Assembly: GCA_040774885.1 (NCBI GenBank)
Contig: JAXGTO010000023.1
Span: forward strand, 1-42,572
DNA from: JAXGTO01 sp040774885
GTDB taxonomy: Bacteria; Actinomycetota; Coriobacteriia; Coriobacteriales; Eggerthellaceae
Length of the DNA: 42,572 bases
Reading direction: 5' to 3'
Part shown: positions 23,919 to 31,825 of the stretch, piece by piece
How positions within the stretch are numbered: position 1 is the first letter of the stretch
Layout: each line of letters opens with the position of its first letter
Program-made: the position numbers and the translations under genes
Notes under the pieces: model-generated
Seen by the model: the letters and a program-made list of their open reading frames with translations, nothing else
Told to the model about the DNA's origin: nothing
The model's database searches: none

Positions 23919-24731
23919 ATGGACCTCCACGAACAGATGATGGAAACGCCCCATGGCAATGTGGCTTATTGGGTGGGCGGCTCGGCGGATTCCGCGGGCC
24001 CGGCGCTCGTGTTCCTGCACGGTCTTACCGCCGACCACACCATGTTCGCAGCGCAGGTCGAAGCGTTCGCGCCTACATACCGCGTGGTGCTCTGGGATGC
24101 TCCCGGCCATGGCGCCAGCCGACCCTGCAAGCCCGTGTCCATGGAGGAGGCCGCGGCCGATATGGTGGCCATCTTAAAGCACGAGAGCATCGAGCGCGCC
24201 GTGCTGGTGGGCCAGAGCTTGGGCGGCATGATAGCCCAGCACGTCGCCATCGCGGCACCCGGTGTCGTGGCAGGCATCGTGGGGGTTGATACCAGTCCCA
24301 TCAACGTGCGGCGCTTTTGTTCCAAGACCGATCGCTGGCTGTTGCGCCAAACGGGATGGATGGCGCACATTTGCACCTATCAGGGTTATCTGCGCTCCGT
24401 GCCGGACCGGTCGGCGGTGACGCAAGCGGGCAGGGACAACATGAGGCAGATGCTTTCGGTCTATACCAAGCCCGAGTTGTGCGAACTGATGGGGGCCTAT
24501 TATCGGAGCATAGCCGGGTACAGGGGCGACGGTCGTGTCTCGTGTCCCGTCTTGTTGCTGGCGGGCGATGATGACCGCGTGGGCAAGGTGTGGGAGTACA
24601 ACGAAGCATGGAGCAAGGCAGAACACTATCCGTTGGCGGTGATCAAAGATGCCGGTCATAACAGCAACGTGGATAACCCCGATGCGGTCAATCGCCACAT
24701 ACGGCGATTCTTGGAAGAACTGGGGGAGTGA
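23919..24731 (+). CDS. Alpha/beta hydrolase
   Basis: A 270-residue cytoplasmic alpha/beta-hydrolase-fold enzyme. HGLTADH (34-40) provides the oxyanion-hole HG, GQSLGG (98-103) the nucleophile Ser100, GDDDR (near 216) the acidic residue and AGHNSN the catalytic His247. The triad therefore looks complete. Substrate cannot be read from sequence; the family includes esterases, lactonases and peptidases. GGAAGGA lies about 10 bases before ATG. It is a single gene divergent from the ABC operon. Confidence 0.88.
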   Translation: MDLHEQMMETPHGNVAYWVGGSADSAGPALVFLHGLTADHTMFAAQVEAFAPTYRVVLWDAPGHGASRPCKPVSMEEAAADMVAILKHESIERAVLVGQSLGGMIAQHVAIAAPGVVAGIVGVDTSPINVRRFCSKTDRWLLRQTGWMAHICTYQGYLRSVPDRSAVTQAGRDNMRQMLSVYTKPELCELMGAYYRSIAGYRGDGRVSCPVLLLAGDDDRVGKVWEYNEAWSKAEHYPLAVIKDAGHNSNVDNPDAVNRHIRRFLEELGE

Positions 24732-24748
24732 GGGATGATAGATAGCCC

Positions 24749-24784
24749 GTTTATCTGCATAAACTCTTACCGGCTACCGATAAT
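24749..24784 (+). promoter_or_regulatory. Inverted repeat and -10 box upstream of the helicase gene
   Basis: GTTTAT-CTGC-ATAAAC (24749-24764) is a perfect inverted repeat. Fifteen bases later GATAAT (24779-24784) could serve as a -10, with the repeat covering the -35 position. It could alternatively be the 3' hairpin of the hydrolase transcript. Confidence 0.35.
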
Positions 24785-24847
24785 GATCTAGCTCGTATCC
24801 CTGCGTCCTGGTAACGTCGCTACAAAACAGGGGACAGGACACCGCGC

Positions 24848-27793
24848 ATGGAAGAATCAACGGAATATGCTTTTGTAAACGGGTTGAAAGCAGGGTTTGT
24901 CGATGCGCGCATCGAAGCTTTCGAAGAAGTCACGCCGCAATTCTTGGTAAACAGCAAAGCGGATTCATCCGATGTCCTTTCGGCTATCAAGCAGCAGATG
25001 CGAACCTGCAAGGCCTTCGATTTCTCAGTGGCTTTCATTACCGAAGGAGGGTTGCAAGTCCTCATCGAGACGCTCAATCGGATGCAGGAAAGCGACATCC
25101 ATGGGCGTATTCTCACGACTACGTATCTTAATTTCAACAGTCCTGTCGCATTGCGCAAACTTCTTGAGTATCCAAATATCGAGACGCGCATTTACCAAGG
25201 GAATATGCATGCCAAGGGTTATTTCTTCAATCAGGGCGATATCACTACCCTGATCATCGGCAGTGCCAATCTCACTCAGAATGCTCTGATGGTCAATAAG
25301 GAATGGAATCTCTTGCTCCATTCTTACGAAGACGGAGAAGTGCTGCGCGATGCCGTCAACCAATTTGAACAATTATGGGAAGCGCCCGAGACCGTCAAGC
25401 TATCTGGCGGGTGGCTCGATGATTATGCGCGCTATCGCATTACCGATTCTGCTACTTCGGCTAAAAAGTCCTTTTTGCAGGAAACCGCCTTCGAGAAAGC
25501 GAATTCATCGGAAACCATCACACCGAATTCCATGCAGAAGCTTGCATTGGAATCGTTGGCCGATGAGCGTTTGCATGGTGCTCGCAAGGCTTTGTTGGTT
25601 TCAGCCACTGGCACGGGAAAGACGTATCTGGCTGCTTTGGATGTTGCCCAGGTAAAACCAAGGAAAGTGCTGTTCGTTGTTCATCGCGAGCGCATTCTCA
25701 GGGATGCCCAGAAGAGTTTTGAACGTGTACTCGACGGTGCGTATCGCTATGGTTTTTATGCGGGCGGCCGTAAGGATGGAGAAGCGACTTGCCTGTTTGC
25801 GATGGTGGAAACACTTGGCCGCCATCTGGGTGATTTTGCACGTGATGAGTTCGATTACATCGTCATCGATGAAGCTCATCGTTCCGCAGCTCCGGGCTAC
25901 CTGAAGATCCTCGACTACTTCGATGCAGAGTTTCTGCTGGGGATGACGGCTACTCCCAATCGAACCGGTGGGGAGGATATCTATCATTTGTACGACAACA
26001 ACATCGCCTACAAAATCTCGCTCACCGATGCGCTTGACAGCGACATGCTGGCCCCTTTTCATTACTTCGGCATCAGCGATTTGATCATCGACGAAGAAGA
26101 GCAAGATGACCTGAAGCTGTTTGCCGATTTGACATCGGAGGCTCGAGTCGACAACGTCATTCGGCAGATCGAGCGCTATTCGGTATCGCGGGAGGGTCGC
26201 AAAGGCCTCGTCTTCTGCTCGCGAAAAGATGAGGCGCGGGAACTTGCAAGGATGTTTTGCGAACGTGGTTATAAAGCGCGAGCGCTCACCGGTGAAAATT
26301 CCGATGCTGAGCGTGAAACAGCCATTGGGCTGTTGGAAAACAGTGGTAATCGCGGGGAGTACCTTGAGTATATTTTCACCGTCGACATATTCAATGAAGG
26401 CGTCGACATCCCGGCTCTCAATCAAATCATTATGCTGAGGCCGACGGATTCGGCAATTATCTTCGTTCAGCAATTGGGCCGCGGGTTGAGAAAGTGCGTC
26501 GATCCCTTCAAGGAATACACGCTCGTGCTCGATTTCATCGCCAACTACCAGAAGAACTTCCTCATTCCCGTTGCTTTGTCGGGCGACCGCACTTTCAATA
26601 AAGATGGGCTGCGGGTGTTCGTCAAGGAAGGAAGCACTACGTTGCCGGGTTGCTCTACCGTCAGCTTCGATGCGGTATCCGAAAAGCGGGTGCTCGATTC
26701 CATCGACGTCAATTCGTTTGGCACTATACGCCAGGTCAAGGAGGGGTATCAAGAACTGCGCCGCGAGCTCGGCCGTATCCCCTTGCTTTCCGATTTCGAC
26801 CGCTACGATGCGCTTGACCCATTGCTCATCTTCTCAAATAAGCAACTAGGTTCCTATCATGGCTTCCTTAAAAAATACGAAGACGACTACGAGGTCTCTT
26901 TCTCGCAGGCTCAGGAAGACGTGCTGTCGTTTATTTCGGGAAAGCTCGCAGCAGGGAAGCGGGCCCATGAACTGGTAATGCTCAGATCGCTTATCGACTC
27001 GATGCAAACTTATGGAAGCGTTGAATCTGCCATTGCCCGCGTTACGGGCAGGGAATCTGATGAGGCTGTCCTGCGCTCGGCTTGCCGGGTTTTGAGCAAT
27101 GTGTTTCCAGAAAAGCAAGCACGCGCCCGCAACGCCGATTGCGTTTTGATTTCGGAAGACCAAGACCGTATTCAGCTGGATTCTCGATTCGCCCATATGC
27201 TCGAAGATGATGAGTTCAAGCGTCAAGTGCTTGCGGTTGTTGATTTCGGGATCAGTCGTTTTGAGCGGGATTATCGGGAAACATACAAAGACACGCAATT
27301 CTGCATCGGAAAAAAATACACTTACGAGGATGCCTGCCGCCTGCTCGATTGGGAAGGCAATGTGAACGGGCAGAACATCGGCGGTTACAAATACGATGCA
27401 GGTACCAATACCTATCCGATATTCATCAACTACCATAAGGGTGACGACATCAGTGACACCATCCGATACGAAGATAAGTTTTTGTCGCAAAGCGATTTGA
27501 TCGCCATTTCAAAACAGCCGCGCACCATGAGCTCTCCTGAAATCATGAGGCTGAAAGCCATGCCGGGAAACGGCATGAAGGCTTATCTGTTCGTACGGAA
27601 GAACAAGGACGATGCGGAATCGAAAGAGTTCTACTTTTTGGGAGAGGTATACCCCGTTGGCGGTGAGAACGGCTTTAAGCCTTTTACGATGCCGAATACC
27701 ACCAAGTCGGCTGTTGAGATCAGATATCGCCTGGATGTCCCAGTGAAGCCGGCGCTGTACGATTACCTGACCACATCACTCGCAACGGAGTAA
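24848..27793 (+). CDS. PLD-family nuclease / SF2 helicase / DUF3427 fusion
   Basis: A 981-residue multidomain protein likely to act on DNA. Residues about 20-190 form an HKD (phospholipase-D-type) nuclease half with HAKGYFF, a nearby Asp and GSANLTQNA (120-145). A superfamily II helicase follows: SATGTGKT (252-259), DEAH (339-342), GMTATPN and QQLGRGLRK (about 540). The remainder (about 620-975) matches the DUF3427 region found at the C terminus of such helicases. Its G+C looks lower than the neighbours (28 of 60 bases at 25141-25200), suggesting acquisition. The ribosome-binding site is weak. It overlaps the convergent NUDIX gene by 18 bases. A role in defence or repair is inference. Confidence 0.88.
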   Translation: MEESTEYAFVNGLKAGFVDARIEAFEEVTPQFLVNSKADSSDVLSAIKQQMRTCKAFDFSVAFITEGGLQVLIETLNRMQESDIHGRILTTTYLNFNSPVALRKLLEYPNIETRIYQGNMHAKGYFFNQGDITTLIIGSANLTQNALMVNKEWNLLLHSYEDGEVLRDAVNQFEQLWEAPETVKLSGGWLDDYARYRITDSATSAKKSFLQETAFEKANSSETITPNSMQKLALESLADERLHGARKALLVSATGTGKTYLAALDVAQVKPRKVLFVVHRERILRDAQKSFERVLDGAYRYGFYAGGRKDGEATCLFAMVETLGRHLGDFARDEFDYIVIDEAHRSAAPGYLKILDYFDAEFLLGMTATPNRTGGEDIYHLYDNNIAYKISLTDALDSDMLAPFHYFGISDLIIDEEEQDDLKLFADLTSEARVDNVIRQIERYSVSREGRKGLVFCSRKDEARELARMFCERGYKARALTGENSDAERETAIGLLENSGNRGEYLEYIFTVDIFNEGVDIPALNQIIMLRPTDSAIIFVQQLGRGLRKCVDPFKEYTLVLDFIANYQKNFLIPVALSGDRTFNKDGLRVFVKEGSTTLPGCSTVSFDAVSEKRVLDSIDVNSFGTIRQVKEGYQELRRELGRIPLLSDFDRYDALDPLLIFSNKQLGSYHGFLKKYEDDYEVSFSQAQEDVLSFISGKLAAGKRAHELVMLRSLIDSMQTYGSVESAIARVTGRESDEAVLRSACRVLSNVFPEKQARARNADCVLISEDQDRIQLDSRFAHMLEDDEFKRQVLAVVDFGISRFERDYRETYKDTQFCIGKKYTYEDACRLLDWEGNVNGQNIGGYKYDAGTNTYPIFINYHKGDDISDTIRYEDKFLSQSDLIAISKQPRTMSSPEIMRLKAMPGNGMKAYLFVRKNKDDAESKEFYFLGEVYPVGGENGFKPFTMPNTTKSAVEIRYRLDVPVKPALYDYLTTSLATE

Positions 27794-28177
27794 CGTCCGC
27801 AGCTTTTCTGCTATGGGCAGATCCGCAGGCAGCCAATCGATGTCCATCACGTGATCGGCGTCGAGCCATCGCATTTGGGAATGGTCGTGGAGCTTGATGG
27901 ATCCTGATGCCACCGTGCAGGTGAAGCAATCCATATCAAGATGAAACGTGGGATAGTCGTATTCCGCCTTCGAAAAAAAGGCTACATCGCCAAGCTCTAT
28001 CTCAAGTTCTTCTTCAAGTTCGCGCGCAAGGGCTTCTTCTGGAGTTTCACCTTGCTCGATCTTTCCTCCGGGAAATTCCCATCCACCTTCGAACTCGCCG
28101 TAATTGCGCTGCGTGGCCAGCACCTTGTCTTCTTCGAGTATGAGCGCTGCAACAACGCGAAGTGTTTTATCGGGCAT
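27776..28177 (-). CDS. NUDIX hydrolase, MutT-like
   Basis: A 133-residue (deoxy)nucleoside-triphosphate pyrophosphatase, similar to MutT, which cleans oxidised dNTPs. The NUDIX box is complete: GGKIEQGE, then ARELEEELEI (about 38-62), with the catalytic Glu pair. ATG 28177 is preceded by AAAAGAAG; the longer frame upstream has no plausible domain. The last 18 bases overlap the helicase gene in opposite orientation. Standing next to a nuclease-helicase, it may serve the same function, but a general sanitising role is equally possible. Confidence 0.88.
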   Translation of the reverse strand: MPDKTLRVVAALILEEDKVLATQRNYGEFEGGWEFPGGKIEQGETPEEALARELEEELEIELGDVAFFSKAEYDYPTFHLDMDCFTCTVASGSIKLHDHSQMRWLDADHVMDIDWLPADLPIAEKLRTLLRCE

Positions 28178-28377
28178 CGATTGCTTCTTTTCGCACGAGG
28201 TGATGGGTCTTGGAAAAGTATACGCGTATCGATTGTCTTCTGCCCGACACTCGGATTCTTTACAAACTGCAGATGGCTTCTGGGTGCGTTGCACGGATTT
28301 CGCTGGTCGGGGGGTGACGCTGTCCCTTCGGCGTGGAGTATCATCGAGGCAATGAATCCCGCATAAGGAGGCGCGCC

Positions 28378-29028
28378 ATGGATGACAGCCGATTCTTTTC
28401 CTCACCTCAGATTCGCCAGGCCATGGGTTCGGGGGAATGGTTCGATTCGGGCGATGTTGGTCTTGCGCGCGACCGCGCATTCGCCCGTCGTTTGCTGTTG
28501 GAATTCAATACCATCGGCGATCCAGACGACGAGCACCACATCCACTTGCTGCGCCAGGTGTTCGGCCACGTGGGGGAAGATACCGTGCTCATGCCGTCGG
28601 TACATGTTGACTACGGCTACAACGTGACTATCGGCGACCGTTGCTTCTTCAACTTCGACAGCATTTTTTTGGATGGCGCTCCTATCACGTTCGGCAATGA
28701 CGTATGGGTGGGGCCGCGCAGCGTGTTCGCCACACCCGATCATCCGATGATGGCCGAGCAGCGCTGCATGTCTACCGACCCCGACGGTACCGGTCATGCT
28801 ACTGAGCGCAGCCGTCCCATCACGGTGGAAGACGGCGTATGGCTGGGATCGAACGTGACGGTGAACCCAGGCGTTACTATCGGCGCGGGTGCCGTGGTCG
28901 GGTCGGGTGCCGTGGTTACGCGTGACATCCCCGCCAACATGCTGGCCTTGGGCGTCCCCGCCAAGCCGGTCCGTCCGATAACCGAAGCCGATAGGGTGCC
29001 TGCGTCGGGTTCTGCCGTTTCTGATTGA
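28378..29028 (+). CDS. Left-handed beta-helix O-acetyltransferase, maltose acetyltransferase type
   Basis: A cytoplasmic enzyme that moves acetyl from acetyl-CoA to a sugar or similar hydroxyl. The 216-residue protein has hexapeptide repeats (VTIGDRCFFN, ITFGNDVWVG, VTVNPGVTIGAGAVVGSGAVV), the catalytic His122 in TPDHP, and the family ending LALGVPAKPVRPI. ATG 28378 is fixed by a strong AAGGAGG eight bases upstream, against an in-frame start 45 bases earlier. Acceptor not determinable. Confidence 0.9.
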   Translation: MDDSRFFSSPQIRQAMGSGEWFDSGDVGLARDRAFARRLLLEFNTIGDPDDEHHIHLLRQVFGHVGEDTVLMPSVHVDYGYNVTIGDRCFFNFDSIFLDGAPITFGNDVWVGPRSVFATPDHPMMAEQRCMSTDPDGTGHATERSRPITVEDGVWLGSNVTVNPGVTIGAGAVVGSGAVVTRDIPANMLALGVPAKPVRPITEADRVPASGSAVSD

Positions 29029-29101
29029 TCGGAATCACTGGTGGGTGGCAATAGCGTCGACGATCGGGGGCATTGAATTCGATGCGGCGCTTCATGGGAT
29101 T

Positions 29102-29136
29102 AGGCTCACCCCCCCCTCCCATCTGCAAATGAGCCT
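29102..29136 (+). repeat. C8 homopolymer in the loop of a 7-bp hairpin
   Basis: AGGCTCA (29102-29108) pairs with TGAGCCT (29130-29136); the 21-base loop begins with eight C residues (29109-29116). It lies between the acetyltransferase and the cytochrome gene and may end the former transcript. Confidence 0.4.
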
Positions 29137-29219
29137 GATTTCTACCTAAACGGATGATGATTGTGCGCTTCGCTGATCCTATAGTCCTTCCCAGTGAGAG
29201 TTCTATGGAAGGAAGAGGG

Positions 29220-29951
29220 ATGAGCGAAGAAACGCATAAAGACGAACCGGTTGCGCAACACGCTGCTCAAGAAGATGGCGATGCCGCAAACGGAAAGCCC
29301 ATCAACGTCAAAAAGGTAAGGAAGAAATGGCCCGTGGTGGTTGGCGTCACCGCCGTCGTTCTGGTGTGTGCCGTATGCGCTGGACTCATCTGGCATGAGC
29401 AGCCCAGCTTTTGCGGCACGGTATGCCACACTCCCATGAGCTCGTATGTGGAGTCCTATGATTCCGAGCCGAATACAGCCACTACCGATGCCTACGGCAA
29501 CGAAGTATCCAATTCATGCGCCATGCTTTCCGTCACGCATAAAGAAGCCGGCCTTTCCTGCCTGGACTGCCATGAATCCAATTTGGGCCAGCAGGTGAAT
29601 GAAGGCGTGAACTGGGTGAGCGGCAACTACACCTATCCGCTGTACGAGCGCAGTACCGAAGACCTCACCAGCGCGGTGGGCAACGACGATTCCGACAGCT
29701 TCTGCTTGAAGAGCGGTTGCCATGATTCGCTGGGCATCTCTTCGCGCGACGATTTGGTGGAGGCTACGTCTGACATGAATCGCAACCCGCATTCTGACCA
29801 GCACGGCGAAATCGATTGCAGCGAATGTCACAAGGCGCATCGCGCATCCACTGACTATTGCACGCAATGTCATAGCGATGCCGATGCCGACCTGCCCGAT
29901 GGTTGGGTAACCTACGATGAGTCGCAGGCCGAGGAGCACGGCGAATACTAA
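29220..29951 (+). CDS. Membrane-anchored NrfH/NapC-like multihaem cytochrome c
   Basis: An electron carrier that takes electrons from the quinol pool to a partner outside the membrane. The 243-residue protein has a signal anchor (38-58) and five haem motifs: CGTVCH (65-70, CX3CH, followed by TPM with Met73 as a possible ligand), CLDCH (114-118), CLKSGCH (162-168, CX4CH), CSECH (200-204) and CTQCH (214-218). Start ATG 29220 follows AAGGAAGAGG; in-frame starts upstream lack a signal. The next plus-strand gene is a Tat flavoprotein, its likely partner by analogy with cytochrome/flavoprotein reductase pairs of Eggerthella. Confidence 0.88.
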   Translation: MSEETHKDEPVAQHAAQEDGDAANGKPINVKKVRKKWPVVVGVTAVVLVCAVCAGLIWHEQPSFCGTVCHTPMSSYVESYDSEPNTATTDAYGNEVSNSCAMLSVTHKEAGLSCLDCHESNLGQQVNEGVNWVSGNYTYPLYERSTEDLTSAVGNDDSDSFCLKSGCHDSLGISSRDDLVEATSDMNRNPHSDQHGEIDCSECHKAHRASTDYCTQCHSDADADLPDGWVTYDESQAEEHGEY

Positions 29952-29984
29952 AGCGCACGAAGCTGTTTCGCGCGGCACAGAGGA

Positions 29985-30011
29985 GGGCCCGTCGATTGAA
30001 TCGGCGGGCCC
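29985..30011. terminator. 12-bp hairpin between convergent cytochrome and LuxR genes
   Basis: GGGCCCGTCGAT (29985-29996) pairs with ATCGGCGGGCCC (30000-30011) with one G-U pair and a 3-base loop. No U-run follows on either strand; it probably protects 3' ends or terminates weakly in both directions. Confidence 0.55.
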
Positions 30012-30039
30012 TCTGCTTGCGCTGTGCGGGAATGCGGTT

Positions 30040-31557
30040 CTATTCGAAATGTTCGAAAGAATCTATGAGCTCACTGCGGCTGTGCACTCCGGTTTTTGCA
30101 TAGATATGCGCCACATGGCTTTTGATCGTGCCTGTCGTAACGAACAGCTGTTGGCCGATATGGGGCGCCGAAAGTCCTTTGAGCAGGTAGCGTATGATTT
30201 CGGTTTCGCGGGCCGAAAGATCGTGGTCCGCGCTGAATCGATCGGCTTTGAGCGCGAAGGCCCGGTCCCAGGCATCTTGCACGTTATCGAATGAAGAGAG
30301 ATCCGTTGCGGGCTCCGTATGACCGTCTGCCGCCGTGTCGGCTTCCGCACGCATGGCGGTAGGCAGCACGCTGATGGCGCTGCGCCGCCGTTTGGCTTCC
30401 GCATGTTGCCCGACTGCCAGCAGGAATGCCAGCGAAGAGGTTATCACCAGCAGCAGCGTGCAGCAGAGCACTTTGACGATGGTCGGCGACCATGCTCCCG
30501 TATTCACCAGCATGCGGCCGATCAGGTTCGAAAGACAGGCAAGCGAACTCATGATCCCGATTCCCAAGCCGAATACGGAAAGAGGAGAGAAGCCTTTTCG
30601 CTCGGCGATATCGGCCAGGAAGATCCATAGCATGACCTGCAGCATAAGCGTGAACACATGGAGCAACTGCGATGAGATCGAATAGAACCCGTCGCCAACC
30701 ATCAGCTGCACCAGGAGGACGGCCGTGATGAACGGCGCAAACGCCAGATACACTGTGGTCAGGCTGATTTTGCGTCGCTTGCGCGCGAACACCAGCATGA
30801 CAGCCAAACACAAGGCGATCGTGAGCAACGATCCCAGGCCGATACCTGCGAAATTGATCTCCGTGCTTCTGATGGACAGCACGTATGCGGTGATCTCGCA
30901 CGCTAGGCAGGTGATGCAGAATACGGAAAGCGGCGCCCAGGGCAGTTGCCTTATGTTCACATCGCCTTCGGAGAGCTCGGCATCGGAGTCCACGGTGCGG
31001 CGTCTTTTTCCGTCATGGAACCAGATTGCTCCTGAAATCAGGGGCAGCAGTACGGTGACGGGCAGTGCTATCTGGGTGGGGATCAATAAGATGGCCACGA
31101 ACAAGACGTTTGCGAGAAGGAACGATCCGGCAATGGCCAAAGGCAGCGACGACCGTTCCAAGGTCTGTCTTGCGCCCCATGCCGTAGCGACGGGCGGGAT
31201 TGCGCCGCCGGCGATGATGCCCGTTATCACGAAGAACGCTGTTTGAAGGGTGTCGTTGGGCAGGGTGACCAGTTGAAGCATGGTGAAGAGGCTCAAGACG
31301 CCGGCCGATGCCAGCACCGATCGCGGCGCCAAAACGTTGCTCGAGGTCTTCCTGAATGCGCACAGCATGATAACGGCCAAGACCACCGAGGCCTGGCCCA
31401 GCAGCAGCCCCATATTCCCTGCATCGAAAGCGGTTGGGAAATCCCGATAGATCAATCGCGTTGAAAAGCAGGCGTAGAACCAGGTCCAGAACAGTGCCGG
31501 TCCGCAGATGACAGCAAAAAGGTTGCGCTGCGCGGTCGTATGCGCGGGTGTTTCCAT
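30040..31557 (-). CDS. LuxR-family regulator with about 12 membrane helices
   Basis: A 505-residue membrane-bound transcription factor. About twelve hydrophobic helices run from residue 12 to about 395, then a linker and a C-terminal LuxR helix-turn-helix (about 445-500): LSARETEIIRYLLKG, then TTGTIKSHVAHIYAKTGV. This architecture is abundant in Eggerthellaceae, where such genes sit next to exported flavoprotein reductases, as here. AAGGA is better spaced for ATG 31557 than for ATG 31566. The gene is divergent from the flavoprotein, with a palindrome between them. The ligand, presumably sensed by the membrane part, is unknown. Confidence 0.9.
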   Translation of the reverse strand: METPAHTTAQRNLFAVICGPALFWTWFYACFSTRLIYRDFPTAFDAGNMGLLLGQASVVLAVIMLCAFRKTSSNVLAPRSVLASAGVLSLFTMLQLVTLPNDTLQTAFFVITGIIAGGAIPPVATAWGARQTLERSSLPLAIAGSFLLANVLFVAILLIPTQIALPVTVLLPLISGAIWFHDGKRRRTVDSDAELSEGDVNIRQLPWAPLSVFCITCLACEITAYVLSIRSTEINFAGIGLGSLLTIALCLAVMLVFARKRRKISLTTVYLAFAPFITAVLLVQLMVGDGFYSISSQLLHVFTLMLQVMLWIFLADIAERKGFSPLSVFGLGIGIMSSLACLSNLIGRMLVNTGAWSPTIVKVLCCTLLLVITSSLAFLLAVGQHAEAKRRRSAISVLPTAMRAEADTAADGHTEPATDLSSFDNVQDAWDRAFALKADRFSADHDLSARETEIIRYLLKGLSAPHIGQQLFVTTGTIKSHVAHIYAKTGVHSRSELIDSFEHFE

Positions 31558-31617
31558 GCGATTCATTCCTTGTCGACGACTGTATGGTGCACATCTCCAA
31601 GGTTAGCATGCTTCATT

Positions 31618-31635
31618 TTGAGATGGCCATTTCAA
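31618..31635. promoter_or_regulatory. Near-perfect 18-bp palindrome between luxR-type gene and flavoprotein
   Basis: TTGAGATGGCCATTTCAA matches its reverse complement at 16 of 18 positions and is centred on ATGGCCAT. It lies 61 bases before the regulator start and 191 bases before the flavoprotein, a plausible LuxR-type operator. Confidence 0.55.
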
Positions 31636-31825
31636 CATAAGCCGTCTAATCGTTTTATCTGACCTCATAGGGGTCTGCACCCTCTACCTTTTGGTATGAA
31701 ATGCGCTTTCCACCCAACAGATGGACGCGCGCGTTGCGCGGAAGGAATAGCTTTGTCCCAGAGAAAGCGAGAGCCGCGGTTCCGGTCAGGGACGGCTGCG
31801 GCATGGATGCAAGGAGAGGTGCACG

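Noticed and set aside
28178..28480. N-terminal extension of the NUDIX protein
   Set aside because: The extra residues have no domain and overlap the opposite acetyltransferase start; ATG 28177 gives the normal MutT length.
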